A program made the position numbers and the translations under genes. Below the pieces are notes generated by a model, which saw only the letters and a list, made by a program, of their open reading frames with translations, was not told where the DNA came from and did not search any database. From Entonaema liquescens (Eukaryota > Ascomycota > Sordariomycetes > Xylariales > Xylariaceae), in NCBI GenBank assembly GCA_902805475.1, contig CADCSX010000005.1, forward strand, positions 1,065,501 through 1,129,500: DNA of 64,000 nt. Direction: 5' to 3'. Of this stretch, positions 47,114-59,141 are shown in pieces. Each line of letters opens with the position of its first letter. Positions within the stretch are counted from its first letter, which is position 1.

Positions 47114-49423
47114 TCAACTCCGACTAAACAAGATTGGCACATCCATGCTCCTGTGGTCTTGCATGGGGTGCAAGGTGCCACTCACACTGGAGGTGCTCTT
47201 CCCAAACAGCCCCTCTCGAAACCTCGAGCTGCTGAGGAAACTTCCAGCGCCGAAACTCTCTTTTTTAGGACCGACAACACCCCTCTTGCCGAAGTTGTTG
47301 CCACTCGATGAGAACTCGCGGCCCAGACGACTCAATACGAGCTCTTTAGCCTTCCTCAAGGCACTCGTCTGCAATTCGGCGTCTTCGGCCACGCGCCTTT
47401 GCGCTTCTTCCGCTTCGATATCACGTTGTACGGCTGTGATCTCGGAGCATAGCTCCGCAGTTGGATCATAGACGTGAGGTTCCAGCAATATAGGCATGCT
47501 AGGTGCCGTGTTAAGAATAGGTGCCGAGATGTCCATCGGCGTGGTAGTAGGTGTACTGGGGCGGAAATACTCGTCGACGACCGAGTCCGAGTCGTCCATA
47601 GGTGAGTGTGAGAGCTCCGGTTCCGATCCCGAATTAGTGAGCTGCGACACCTCGCCAAAGAGGCGGCGCGACGATGTTGAGTAGATGCTTTCGATTTCGC
47701 CAAACAAGCGATGACGAGAGCTCTGTGGCGAGATAGAAAATTGTGGTGGTTCTTGAGAATAGCCGAGGAACTCATCCGAGGGCCGACGGCTTTGGTCAAA
47801 ACTAGGAATTTCATGCTGCCTTTCAAAGGACTGTTGAGGTTTCTGATGTCGGTGACGTCGATGACGACGATTCTCATTACTAGGTTGGTCAATGGAGTCC
47901 TCGGATGGTTGCCGGCGATGATGTCGTGCTTGAAATTTGTGTTTATCATCTTCACGAGGTTCGTGGGTATCCTTTCTTCTGCGACGACGCTTTATAACTT
48001 TACGCTTCTTCAGTTTATTTGGAAGCGAGAGACTAGCTTGCCTAGCAGCTTCTAGATCTGAAGGCAGATCAATTTCATCATCTTGCTCCACGAATTCATC
48101 CTCCTCTTCGCCCTCACCGCCGTTCAGATCAAGGTCTAGAAGCTCCTGCGACACTGCCGAGACAGCTGGTGACTCTCCTGACAGATCATTTACGAAGTTT
48201 TCTGCTGGGCTAAGCGGATGTACACTTGCATCTTCAGTAATGGTAGCCATTGACTGCCGAGTCCAACGGCTACTACGAGATGGTTTGTTTAATAAAGGTG
48301 CGAGTGCATCATCCCAGCTATCGTCATTAATTAGAACAACATTTTCAAAGTCGAATTCGCGTACGCTGTGTCGATGCGCCGCGACTAATTCCGCTACCTG
48401 TGACGAGCTCATAGTAGTGTTTCGAACGGCCATAGAACGTAATTTCCGGAATACAATCGGTTTCCTAGATGGTGCAGGGGGTAAGGGTGACATAGGCGAG
48501 GTAACCTCATTGAAAAGTTTTTGCGAGCTCCGAGGAGGTGCAAATAAGGGGTCAGCCGCAAGTGATAATGGACAGGGCCCCTTTCGACCCAGCCAAGTGA
48601 ACGTTAATTTTTCAAGACATGTTGAAAAGTCGCGAATGTAATCATCAATCATCTTTAGATGATCAAGACCGGGCGACGGACCGTAAAAGTCCCATGCCTC
48701 TACCGAAATTTTCAACTTCCGGATCTGCTTCCACCGCCGGGCAGCTGATGGTAGACAGCCAAACCCTATAACGTGCCGCAAGTAGATAAAGGCTGAGGGA
48801 TGCACAGAGGATAACGAAAGTTTTGTGAGCTTCTTCATTGGGGCACGTTCTAGAGATATTCGGAGGCTAATAAGTGCATAGTCCACAATATCCCTCCGAT
48901 ATCTCTCCTTAGGATCCTGACCAGGCGTCTTGATAGTAAGGTGCCTCATATTCGGCAAGTGCTTCATCGCATTGATGAAAGACGGTACGTTAGATGCGGC
49001 ATGGAATAGTGGTGGATACTGATCTGTAAGAATTTGACCAAGCCCAGAGTTGGCGAACTTAGGCCGTTCCAAGACAGACGCCATGGAAGTATGAGGCTTA
49101 TAAAGGAAGCTGATCTCACGCCCAGTCTCGGGATGAACCAGCGGAGCTAAGAAAGTAGCTTCCGAGTGAGGGAAATAAAAGGTAAGGTGTTCTATATGTT
49201 GACCTATTCTCGACAGCGCTTCGATTCTGCTCTGTCGAGTGAAGGTGGTGGATGTGAAGGTCAAGTGGGTTCGTAAAAATAGTCTTTTGGTAACGAGATT
49301 GCAGCATGCTGAGGATGAGAGCCGAACATTGCAGATATCTTCTTTTGATAATAGTTGGAAGAGCTTCTCACGGATAGCCTCCTTCTGCCATAGGCAATAG
49401 AAAGCTTGCGGTCCTGTTGCCAT
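47114..49423 (-). CDS. F-box-like protein, 769 aa
   Basis: Single-exon protein with an F-box-like N-terminus: REKLFQLLSKEDICNVRLSS, then CCNLVTKRLFLRTHLTFTS. Regularly spaced leucine-rich segments follow to about residue 380 (IEHLTFYFPH, MRHLTIKT, LTKLSLSS, LRKLKIS-type strands, LEKLTFTWLG), then a long low-complexity charged C-terminal half. The latter includes acidic EEEDEFVEQDDEIDLP and basic KKRKVIKRRRRRKD, a candidate nuclear localisation signal. F-box proteins recruit substrates to SCF ubiquitin ligases (family knowledge); no substrate can be named. Intact, with no frameshift seen. Confidence 0.65.
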   Translation of the reverse strand: MATGPQAFYCLWQKEAIREKLFQLLSKEDICNVRLSSSACCNLVTKRLFLRTHLTFTSTTFTRQSRIEALSRIGQHIEHLTFYFPHSEATFLAPLVHPETGREISFLYKPHTSMASVLERPKFANSGLGQILTDQYPPLFHAASNVPSFINAMKHLPNMRHLTIKTPGQDPKERYRRDIVDYALISLRISLERAPMKKLTKLSLSSVHPSAFIYLRHVIGFGCLPSAARRWKQIRKLKISVEAWDFYGPSPGLDHLKMIDDYIRDFSTCLEKLTFTWLGRKGPCPLSLAADPLFAPPRSSQKLFNEVTSPMSPLPPAPSRKPIVFRKLRSMAVRNTTMSSSQVAELVAAHRHSVREFDFENVVLINDDSWDDALAPLLNKPSRSSRWTRQSMATITEDASVHPLSPAENFVNDLSGESPAVSAVSQELLDLDLNGGEGEEEDEFVEQDDEIDLPSDLEAARQASLSLPNKLKKRKVIKRRRRRKDTHEPREDDKHKFQARHHRRQPSEDSIDQPSNENRRHRRHRHQKPQQSFERQHEIPSFDQSRRPSDEFLGYSQEPPQFSISPQSSRHRLFGEIESIYSTSSRRLFGEVSQLTNSGSEPELSHSPMDDSDSVVDEYFRPSTPTTTPMDISAPILNTAPSMPILLEPHVYDPTAELCSEITAVQRDIEAEEAQRRVAEDAELQTSALRKAKELVLSRLGREFSSSGNNFGKRGVVGPKKESFGAGSFLSSSRFREGLFGKSTSSVSGTLHPMQDHRSMDVPILFSRS

Positions 49424-52400
49424 AGCTCTCGCATGTCGCTAAGGCAAATGTTATTAAGTGTGAAGTGTTAGATTGAGGAGTCCTAATAGCGGACTATGGT
49501 CACGGAGACAGTATGGGGTACTTTAAGGCTTATACAACTGAAATCTGGTCAGGAGTATATAGGTAGATAGTTAAGATGATGATATCCAATAATAAGTCAA
49601 CTAAATATATGATAGGAGAGCAGAGCTGCGAACACAAGACGCTTAAGTGAGGATATTCGCAGTTTATGCGACACTTGTAAACTTGCAATCTTGCTTGCAG
49701 TAACACTTGATATTCTGATAAAAGATGAATGTTGGTCACAGCCCAACCGGACCTGCGAAGGCCTGAGGCGCATGTTATACCTTTTCGCCATATTCCCCCC
49801 GGTTCGGAAAACTTTTTCGTACTACCTCTCGACTTCAACGGCATAGTCCCCTCAAAGTCTCTCCAAATCTATCTAAGATGATCCAAGAACATCAGAAAGG
49901 TCGGACTAGTTGGGAATGGTTGGCAAGTGAGTCATTCTCAAAAGCTTAGTGCATCGCAAATCTGCACGTCGCCATGCAGCCGCGGAGCGCAGGATAGTCG
50001 GGAACAGAACAAATAGTAGACGCGATAATGATTATAAACCGCGATGCAAGAAATGACTGGTCCGTTGAGAAGTGACCTGCATGGTGCTAAATGCAAATGA
50101 GCTGCAACCGTCTCACCATCCAAAACATGTCATCCAGTGGGAAAGGTTGAAACATTGTGCGGGGAATGAAAAGAATAAAAAGAAGCGCCGGAATGTGGGG
50201 GCTTTGATTAAACGAAACGGATCCTTTTCACCAATAGGATGTAAAGACATTGAAATTTAGTGGCTGGTGGTCTATGTTTCTATGTTACCTCACTATATCC
50301 TCCCCTGTAGCCTCCCCTGTGGCCTCCCCTGTGGCCTCCCTTGTGGCCTCCCTGGTCGCAGCGCGCTTGGCTTCTGCAACTCACGAATCGAACACGAAAT
50401 AGACGCGATTTCATGTACACGTGGAATCCATACATAAAAGCCTCTAAGCGCTCCCGACAACAAACCACTGCCGCTAGCTAGGGTTCCCAGTTTACTATGG
50501 GCTATGAGAGTTTGAAGATTTTTAAAGAACAGCGATATTCGACCAATAACCTATGGAAATGTTGGACTAAACTCTTGAGTCACAAAGAAGAAAAGACAGC
50601 AAGTTGAAGTGGGAGAAGCCATAGTGATATAGACACGACGACTAGCTGCGCGTGGCTTTCCATGCGACAGGGTTAGGGCACAAGGTCGCGTCGCCCATTC
50701 TGCAGGCCCGGAAACTTATGGCCGCGCACCAAAGGCTTGGGGGCGATCGCGTGAATTATCAACTCCCGGACGATCTGTTTCGAAACATCTCTCAACTACA
50801 ACCGGGATATATATTCCAGAACGTGGGAGATCCCTTCCTGAGTATTTCGTCTACGTGAAGCGCTTTAGTAATGATGCAAGGACTATTAGACCTTGGCCAC
50901 CCGTTTTCTTTTGTTACTTGTGTCACCATTTCGATTCTCTCTGCCGGCTGACCGGTAGGACTGCACTATACCGGCCTCAGCCACCCATGTTAAAATGTAT
51001 TACACTACATACGAACAAGTATTCTAGCAGATACCTACCTAGATGGGTAGGTGCCCCATCGTATCTGGTAGAAGCACTCGTACATTTTACCAATACAGAA
51101 ACATTAAATACCCGATGTAGATGTAGTGAGAACGAAATATGTTCTACTAAGAAATTCCACAAGCCCAGCAAGTAGCTTGAGTTCTACATTGGTCCAATGT
51201 GTATTCTATAGTCCGGATTGACTATCTTATTCAACTCAGTAGGGTGATTTCCCCATAGGGAAATATGTTAATAGGCCATCGACGCTAGTTAAGATGAATG
51301 AAGTAAATTATAACCTTCATGATTCCGGTGTTGTGGTCTTCTAAAGTTTGGCTTAGTGCTAGCTATCGCCTGCAGTTGACACTATGTAGTGATGGTTTGT
51401 TTAACAGTCAACTTCATCTCACCACCAGACTCTTGGTTAGTTGTAAATAATGCTTAGGTTGCTTATGAGTTCATTTTTCCCCCCTCGTTCGTAAAAGAAA
51501 CGATATATGAGTAGTGAGAATGACATGATTGAGCGAAAGAGGTTGTCTAACTCATTCCATAAACACGCTTTCTTTTATTACGAAGTCTCGCATGATACCT
51601 AATAGTAGTCCCTGGTTCATCACTTCTTGTATCTTGTAAATGCTTATGGTAAATGTCCATTATATCTCAAGTACCTTTCCTTCGTTCTGCAGATCTACAA
51701 GAGCTTGCTCGTCTAGTATAAGAGGCATGGGAAATTGAAATTTGTCGTGTCCTTAGACTCTTATTGCCCATGGCCATAAGCATGGACTATCTACAGAAGA
51801 ACTCAAGAAAGGGTATCTAATTACTCATATGGAAATACTTTTATCTTGTTATCATTTGCTACTTATCGTAGACGTTTTCATAGGCAATGGATTCCCACTT
51901 CTGTGTATAGGCTCTTCTTATTTTCTTAGGAACCTCCCCTTATTGCGCCCCTATTTTGAGCCTGGGCTCTTTTTAACCTCATCCTACCTGGCATTCTGAA
52001 TGTAATGCGTTTTCAATCTGTTATACCGTGCTGTTTACCTAAAGAGTCCACTCCGTAGTTCCCTACCTTTGAAAATTCTCTTCAAGGGATTTAGGAGAAG
52101 AGTCATATCTCGCAAGGCTAACTCTAGTTCACCAACTCAGTCTACGACGTGGCTGACCAGGTCAGAGGTGAGTCATGCTTCGCTGGCCTTTGCGGAACCT
52201 TCGGCTAGTGTCCTCGAAATCCTAGAATCCCTAGACATCATTCTACAAGGATATGGTCTCCCTCGAAAGTGGGTGTCTAGTTGTAGGAGCTGGGTTGAAT
52301 GAACATTACGACGTCTAGTAAACGCACTTGGGGAAGGAGATGGAAATCAATTTAGAAGCTACGCATTACAGGTATCACTATCGTCTTCATCATTTAAGAA

Positions 52401-52542
52401 TTCATAGAATTAAAGTCACAAAGTCAATAATGCTACTGTGTAAATGCAAGATCCGAATTGACTGTAATGTAGCAGTGCTATGGTAATCCATTATACGCCT
52501 GTCCCCTCAACCCAGATTTGCTTCCTTGCCAAGATAACCCAT
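49424..52542. other. Gene-poor region with a small minisatellite
   Basis: 3.1 kb with no supported gene. A 12-bp tandem repeat of the TGTGGCCTCCCC kind runs from about 50,300 to 50,352 in five imperfect units. Short open frames elsewhere have no support. Confidence 0.5.
50300..50352. repeat. 12-bp tandem repeat, about five units
   Basis: Imperfect copies of the unit CCTCCCCTGTGG. It happens to be open on the minus strand as repeated GGHRGGYRGG, but no gene structure surrounds it. Confidence 0.7.
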
Positions 52543-53483
52543 TTAAGCAGACTCAGTGAATGCATCAGGGAAACGCTTGATGTTCTGCGCAAGGTTGCCG
52601 TGGTTGGTGAGGAACTGAACGTAGGCACCGTCAACCTTGACACGACCAGCAGCCTTCTTCTCAAGGTACTCCTCACGTCGGAGAGGAGTGAAACCCCAGT
52701 TCTTGGAGATGATGATCTTTTGTCGGCCAGGGAACTTGTACTGAGATCGTCGGAGAGCCTCAAGAGCGAAGGCACGGTCTACAAAAGATGGTTAGATAAT
52801 GCGTCCTTAGATATGGGACATACGTCATTGTACTTACTAGAATCACGAGTTCGGACACTCAGGATGATCTGACCAATGTTGACACGGGCAACAGTACCGT
52901 TGGGCTTACCCCAGGCACCACGCATACCAGTCTGCAGTCTATCGGCACCAGCGCAAGACAACATCTTGTTGATACGGACGACGTGGTAAGGGTGAGCGCG
53001 GACACGCATGTGGAAACCTTCCTTTCCGGCAGTCTTGACGAGGTACTTGTTGGCGCAGATACGGGCGGCTTCAAGAGCCTCGGAGCTCAGCTGCTCATAC
53101 TCGTTGGAGACGAGGTGGATGCAGAGAGGAAGTCATCGACGGTCGCACGCTTTCGGCCAAGATCGAAGATACGGATCTTAGGGTCGGGGACACCACGGTT
53201 GAAGCGGGACTTGGGATACGGCTAACAGTCATTTACGTCAGTCTATCTATCTCTGTATTTGATATATATCCTATGAATTGTTCGCGCATTTCGTGATAGT
53301 CGATGAAGCTTTGAATGCGATTTGTAATCGAAACAGGTGGGAAGCAATCGCAAGCCATTTGCGATTAACCAGATAAATTTCGAAAAATAATATTTTGTGC
53401 AAAGTTTAAGGAATTAGAAAAGTCTGGTAAGGACTCACCTTGTTCTTGCAGTATCGGTAACATCTTGCCGGACGACGCGCCAT
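52543..53483 (-). CDS. RPL10: 60S ribosomal protein uL16 (RPL10), one frameshift in this sequence
   Basis: Large-subunit protein at the subunit interface, needed for 60S maturation. Exons: 53483-53439 (MARRPARCYRYCKNK), 53221-52838 and 52778-52543. Conserved blocks: PYPKSRFNRGVPDPKIRIFD, EYEQLSSEALEAARICANKY, HPYHVVRINKMLSCAGADRL, QTGMRGAWGKPNGTVARV and ISKNWGFTPL. One base is missing at 53128-53129 (GG on the plus strand; the coding strand should read TTC CCT CTC). This throws the frame between VDDF and the expected LCIHLVSNEYEQL. Restoring it gives 221 aa, exactly the usual eukaryotic length. The first intron is about 217 nt, long for this window but common in ribosomal genes. Divergent from RPL30. 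Confidence 0.95.
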
Positions 53484-53889
53484 CTTGAACGATTTTCTTG
53501 ATGAAGTTGTCGTTAGATGAGGTTATGTTGTTGTTGAGGGAAAGATGATGTCGACAAGGAGCAGAGGGGACTGGGGCTCCTTTGAGGTCTGCGGTAAAAT
53601 TCCCTACTTTGATTTCAAAGCAAGAGCGAGTCACATAAGCAGGCGAAAGTGGGTTGGTGGCGGCTTATCTCATTGGCTCCTTTGATATCAATTCGCCTCA
53701 GGAAAAGTGGAGTTAGGGCTAAGACCACTGACCACCAGAATTTTTGGAATGAGCCTCTATTCAATGTACCCCACCAGAACTTTCCGCAAAGATAATTATT
53801 TTCTTGCATCTTCTTGGTGACTTCCATTCTTGACAACAACATCAACTCGACATCGCCAACTAATAGTCAATTCATACCCAACAGTCAAG
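53484..53889. promoter_or_regulatory. Bidirectional promoter of RPL10 and RPL30
   Basis: 406 bp between two divergent ribosomal protein genes, so co-regulation from one region is likely. It contains an inverted CCAAT (ATTGG at 53672-53676) and a telobox-like TTAGGGCT at 53713-53720. CCCTAA-type boxes are known in fungal ribosomal protein promoters; their function here is inferred. Confidence 0.55.
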
Positions 53890-54455
53890 ATGGCCCCCAA
53901 GAAGAACAAGAAGGATGCCAACAGCATCAACTCGCGTCTTGCGCTTGTTATGAAGTCCGGAAAGGGTACGATTGCTCTTCCTACACGAACACATAAAATT
54001 CCATCTTTACTAACATATCCTCCCAGTCACCCTTGGTTACAAGTCTACCCTGAAGAGTCTGCGATCCGGCAAGGCCAAGCTCGTCATCATCTCCGGAAAC
54101 ACTCCTCCTCTACGCAAGTCTGAGCTGGAGTACTACTCCATGTTGTCCAAGGCCCCTGTCCACCATTTCTCCGGCACCAACGTAAGTTACAATATCTCCT
54201 TAGACGCATTATAGAAAATGTATCACTATGATACTTTTCTCTCTCTTATCTCTATGGTCAGTAGACGATTCTATGTCGTCTACGACCCTACCCAGAGAAG
54301 AAGCCCTATCGGCTTTGGAGGGTAATTCAGTTGGCTTACTTTTTGGTTGAATACAGATTGAGCTGGGTACTGCCTGCGGTAAACTGTTCCGCTGCTCCAC
54401 CATGGCTATCATCGATGCTGGTGACTCCGATATTCTCAGCGACCAGCAGGCTTAG
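53890..54455 (+). CDS. RPL30: 60S ribosomal protein eL30 (RPL30)
   Basis: Small large-subunit protein of the L7Ae-like RNA-binding fold. In yeast it also regulates splicing of its own transcript. Exons: 53890-53965, 54027-54181 and 54357-54455, giving 109 aa, the normal length. Sequence runs MAPKKNKKDANSINSRLALV, then VTLGYKSTLKSLRSGKAKLV, IISGNTPPLRKSELEYYSML, HHFSGTN, IELGTACGKLFRCSTMAIID and GDSDIL, matching the family throughout. Intact. Whether the first exon forms an L30-binding kink-turn at the start codon was not assessed. Confidence 0.96.
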
Positions 54456-55375
54456 ATCTAGATGCGGCATCATCTAACGGCGTTGGGGTTCACTGGTTGG
54501 GAAAAGGCCATCGTAGTTGGCCGTTCATGAATTATGACGGCTGGTATATTTCCACAAGGAAGCACATTTGCGACGCTCCATCTTAGGATCTCTAGGTAGC
54601 CGTTTAGACAACTACTAAGTGTCAATCCAGATGAAGCTTGCAGACTTCAAAAGAATACAAATGATACCCAACAATTATTTCTCCTGGTGCCATAACTATG
54701 GGATTGAGTGTTTTATCTAGTAATCAGTTGTGACTAGAGTGGTTGACCCCCGCGAATAGCTTTATCCTTGCAACGCATTCTAGCAACATGTTTAATTCCA
54801 GGTCTTATTTATTCTAGTCACGTCAGCCGTAACTCCCTAAGAATAATAATAATAATAATAATAATTCATTAAGGTATTACATGATGTTTCTTTGAGTCTG
54901 ACCTTGGCATCTGAACTAGGCAGCTTCCAACAATGTGAACAAGAAGGTGATACTAGAAGATAATGGATAAAGACTTGCTCATTCAGACCTCGTGCTTGAT
55001 CATATTACATCGGGACAACCGGGTATAGCGAATATCCAAGTAATTTATCCACCCTGTTAGCATAAATAAAGTTTACCTGTGTCTTAAGGTACCTCGTATC
55101 GAGTTTTTGAGAATACCCAGTATGAACTAACGGTGAGTTGTCTTAGGGATAATCCCGAATCACAATAGAAAGAAAGGCTACAAGAGTAATAAGTATGCTT
55201 GCATAAGTCGTTTAGTCTCACCTGACATATTAACCGAGCTGGGTTTCTTTATCACTTAATTGTACACTTTATGATGTAAGTCGAATCGCCATTCAATTTG
55301 ATTCGACCATCAAGAACAAAGAAAGTCAACAACCTGATCTAAAACAGCAGTTGTCGAGATATTCTGTCAGTCTCT
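54456..55375. other. Intergenic with (AAT)n microsatellite
   Basis: 3' flank of RPL30. An (AAT)8-type tract lies at about 54,842-54,866. No gene seen. Confidence 0.5.
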
Positions 55376-55377
55376 TA

Positions 55378-55424
55378 TCCCATTGACCGCTGGACCAGGG
55401 TCCTAAAAATTGTCCACATGACCT
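55378..55424 (+). repeat. Left terminal inverted repeat, 47 bp
   Basis: Begins TCCCATTGACCGCTGG and is the exact reverse complement of 58021-58067 over 47 bases. It is preceded by TA (55376-55377). Confidence 0.92.
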
Positions 55425-58020
55425 TTATAGCACTAGACACCAATCTAATAATTCTCCACCTAATTTGTATGGTAGAATACTAAACCCTTATCTAAAAATA
55501 CCCCACCTTAGTGATTTTGAATTTAAGTCAAAATATTGATATTTTTAAGGTTGTAAATGACTTGAAAAAACTTTATTTTTGGTATTTTTTCGAAAAATGA
55601 TTATATTTAATTTTATATATAAATAAATTTTATATTTATATATTAATTATTATAATAATTAAAAAAATTAAATATATTTAATCGATGCCATATATCCTAA
55701 TAATCTTTTTTTTTACAAAAGGCAATATTATATTTAATATAATTTTAAAATGTTTTAAATAAATGTTAACGGTTTATAAATTTGTTTATAATAATTTTAA
55801 ATTATTTAAAATATAATACGTAAAAATATTAACGTTGTATATATTTTTTTATATAATAATTTATTATTTTACTTAATTAAAAATCATTTTTTAATATATT
55901 TAAAAATAATCGATTAAATATATAATATTAAATAGCAATTATAATAAACGTTTTAACGATTTGTTTATATAATAATTCGTAATATTAACGTTAAAAACAT
56001 TTTTAATGATATTTTATGTTATTTTAATTATTAATCGATTAAATAAGTTCACGTTAAAAAATAAAATTATTTATTAATACAATATTTAATAAAAATAAAA
56101 TTAATTAAAATTTTTAATAACGGTTAAATTATAAAATAATTTAATAAAAAATTATAATAAAAAACTTAATAACCACCCCGTCATTAATAACTTTTAAAAC
56201 TTATATTAACCCGTAATTAATCTTTAATATTAACGTTTTCCATTAAATGATTATACATTAATATAAACGTTAAAATAAACAACGTTTTTTAAAATAAATC
56301 GTTAAACGTTTTTTATGTTATTTTACCGTTTATTAACGTTTTTATTAACTTTTTACGGTTATTATAATAAAGTATTTTATAACTTATATACGCCATTAAA
56401 AATATTAAATATATGTTATTATTACAAAATGTAATTTAAATAATAGCGCCGTTATTCGTAAATTTAACAAAAACGTTTCCCCATTTAAGTTAATTTGTTT
56501 TATTTTTACCGTATTTAACATTTTTAATATTAATAAATTTATTAATAATATTTTTTTTTATACGGGTGGTTTTTATAACAATTATGTGTTATATTCGTAA
56601 ATAATTTAATAAATTAATAATAACAAATAAATTATTTAAAAAAATGTGATAATAAAGCCTTAACGGTAATTAAAGTAAATTTACAAATAAAAATATAATT
56701 ACAACCTACGTAAATGTTAATTTTAAATGCCATTTTAATGGAAATTTACATTTAAACGTAATTTCGGTCCGATTGTAAAAATACCAATATAAGAAATAAC
56801 CCGATTAAGTTAAAATTTATATTTTAAATTTAAGATTTATCGATTTATTAAACATTTTAAAAGTTACAATATTACGGTTTTCAAATTTCGTTATAATTTT
56901 ATTTATTAATATTGTAAAATTTAATAAATTCCAAACGGTTAAATTAATAATTAAAAAAACCATATTTTAAAAAGTTAATTTTTCGAATACCGTTTTAATA
57001 ATCGTATCGTTAAAATTGTAAATAGCAAAATTTCGAAAAATTAATTCGAATTAAATTTTAAATATAAAACGTTGAATAAATGTATAGTTCGGTAATTAAA
57101 AAAATTAACTTTAATAATTTTTTCGTTATTAATTGGAATATACACTTATATAAATCAAATACACGAAAAAAATATATATATTAATAACGTTAATTTTAAA
57201 ATTATATTTAAAATTCGAATAAAACTTTAAATTATTCCCGGTTATTTTTCGTTTTTTTTCGAATTGTTTATTAATCCATTTAACCCATTTTTCGATTAAA
57301 AACAACGGTACAAATAATATAAATAAACTTATTATAATACAAAAAATATAATCCGCTAATTTGCGCCAAAAACCTTATGTAAATTTTTAAAATGTTAATA
57401 TCGTTTTTTTACCGGGTGAAAAATTAATAAAATAAACTTGATTTTCATTTTTATTATAATAATAAATTTTATACAAACGTTGGCTTTTATCGGTTTAAAT
57501 GAAATTATTATTAATTTATTTATATTATTTTTAAAAATAAAGTTTTAATAAATTGTCAACGTTAAATTAACTTTCGGCGTTAACAAATTGGTTAAAAAAA
57601 TTTTTAATAATTTAAAATTTAATTAATTTAATTATTTCGTTAATAATAATTATATTAAAATTAAAATTATAATTAAAATTATTATTAATATTATCAAAAT
57701 TATTAACTATAATATTACCAAATAAATCTAAGGTAATAATATATTAATTACAAATTTTACATAAGGTAATTTTTTATATTTATTAATAAATTAAATATTA
57801 TTTTAAAAAAGAATTTTTTTAAAAATAAATATTAAAAATATTTTAAAATTAAAAAATTAATTAAATTTATTAATTTATTTATTGAATTTAATATAAATAT
57901 TTATATTAATTAAAAATCTTATAATTACGTAGCAAATCCCATATAAAATTACGTGTAATTAATAATAAAGTACATACGTAAACTGTGTTTGCTAGTATTA
58001 GCTTTAGATTGAATGGAAAC

Positions 58021-58067
58021 AGGTCATGTGGACAATTTTTAGGACCCTGGTCCAGCGGTCAATGGGA
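58021..58067 (-). repeat. Right terminal inverted repeat, 47 bp
   Basis: Exact inverted copy of 55378-55424, followed by TA. Confidence 0.92.
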
Positions 58068-58069
58068 TA

Positions 58070-59141
58070 ATTGGGGCGCGTCCTTCTGATATAAAACATG
58101 TTCCACAAGGATCCAAGCATCCACACCGTCACTCGTCACCGAGGAGTAGAATAAGTACCTAAGTACCTCGAGAAACTGCATAAACGCTAATTAAACTTTA
58201 CAAGCGGAAAGGGGGGGTAGAAAAGGAAAGAGGGACCAAAAAGGAGTTGAACGTAACGTGTGAACATTTAAAAAGAACTTCTACAAACATTTGACGTTTT
58301 TTCCGAAGTTGACGTTACTACCTATTATATACGTCTACAAAATCTACAATTTTACAAACCACAAACTACATAGTATACGGGTACTCAGGTACATGCTATT
58401 TTTACTTTTAAATCAGAGACAGAAAAGCCAAGTCAGGATTCGTGAGTCCCTTGGGAAAAGGTGATCCCGCGTGGCTGAGTCTCGCCTGACCTGGAGAAGA
58501 ACCGGAAAGGGTCAGAAAAGGAAAAGCCTAGATAGGCTAAGCGCCATCAACCATCAACAAGTCTAAAGTCTAAACCCGCTCTAGCGCATTAGAGCCAAGT
58601 CCCCTATTTGTACGAAGTAACAAACGGTAAACGGGGAGGAGTAGAGGAGTACATATCTGTACAACACCTTGAACCTAACACCTAATTACCTGGGCAAGCG
58701 GCTGTCAGTGTCACTCTGTTTAATGTCAATGTCCCGTTGCGAATTCCAACTCTAACCCAAGAAGACCCCTCGAGACCCAAAAGTTGTGCATCCCGCGCCA
58801 CCAATCCACGAACCACAACTGCATATGAGCCACTCGGACAAAACAACAACAAGGTACGGTCCCAAAAATCAACCAGAAACACACTTGCGTCGTCTACCAG
58901 CCAACCTATTGAATTGTCGGACTTGTTTCATTCCTTGCGATTGAACTTAACAAGCAACAATCATACCCATCACAACCCATCATACTATATCTTCCAACAT
59001 TACATTGAGCATTACATTGTATTTACTGTTTCGGTTTTTGAATATAGCGACGACACAGGCTTACCGCAAATTCAGCTACTCGTAGTAGCATTCCTGTATA
59101 TACATTCGCTTTTACCCGCGTATCGCCATTAAACCGGACAA
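58070..59141. other. Upstream region of the coiled-coil gene
   Basis: About 1.1 kb between the transposon and the ATG at 59142. The open frame ending at 59132 has no ATG start and low-complexity content, so I treat it as promoter and 5' leader. Confidence 0.45.

Larger units (their letters stand above)
55378..58067. mobile_element. TIR DNA transposon, 2690 bp, RIP-mutated core, TA target site
   Basis: Perfect 47-bp inverted ends flanked by TA on both sides (55376-55377 and 58068-58069), the hallmark of Tc1/mariner-type insertion. The core, about 55,520-57,960, is extremely AT-rich with surviving C mostly in CpG or CpC, as expected after RIP. No transposase can be read, so autonomous status is unknown. 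The outer 100 bp or so on each side, including the TIRs, keep normal composition, unlike the core. Confidence 0.85.

Noticed and set aside
47356..48641. Several open frames of 100-234 codons within the F-box-like gene
   Set aside because: All lie inside the intact 769-codon frame and are low-complexity (Ser/Arg-rich) readings of it.
50280..50468. Open frame with GGHRGGYRGG repeats
   Set aside because: Produced by a 12-bp minisatellite; no start context, splice site or neighbouring exon.
58737..59132. 131-codon open frame just before the coiled-coil gene
   Set aside because: No ATG at its start, low-complexity content, and it ends 10 bases before a good start codon. Most likely 5' leader.
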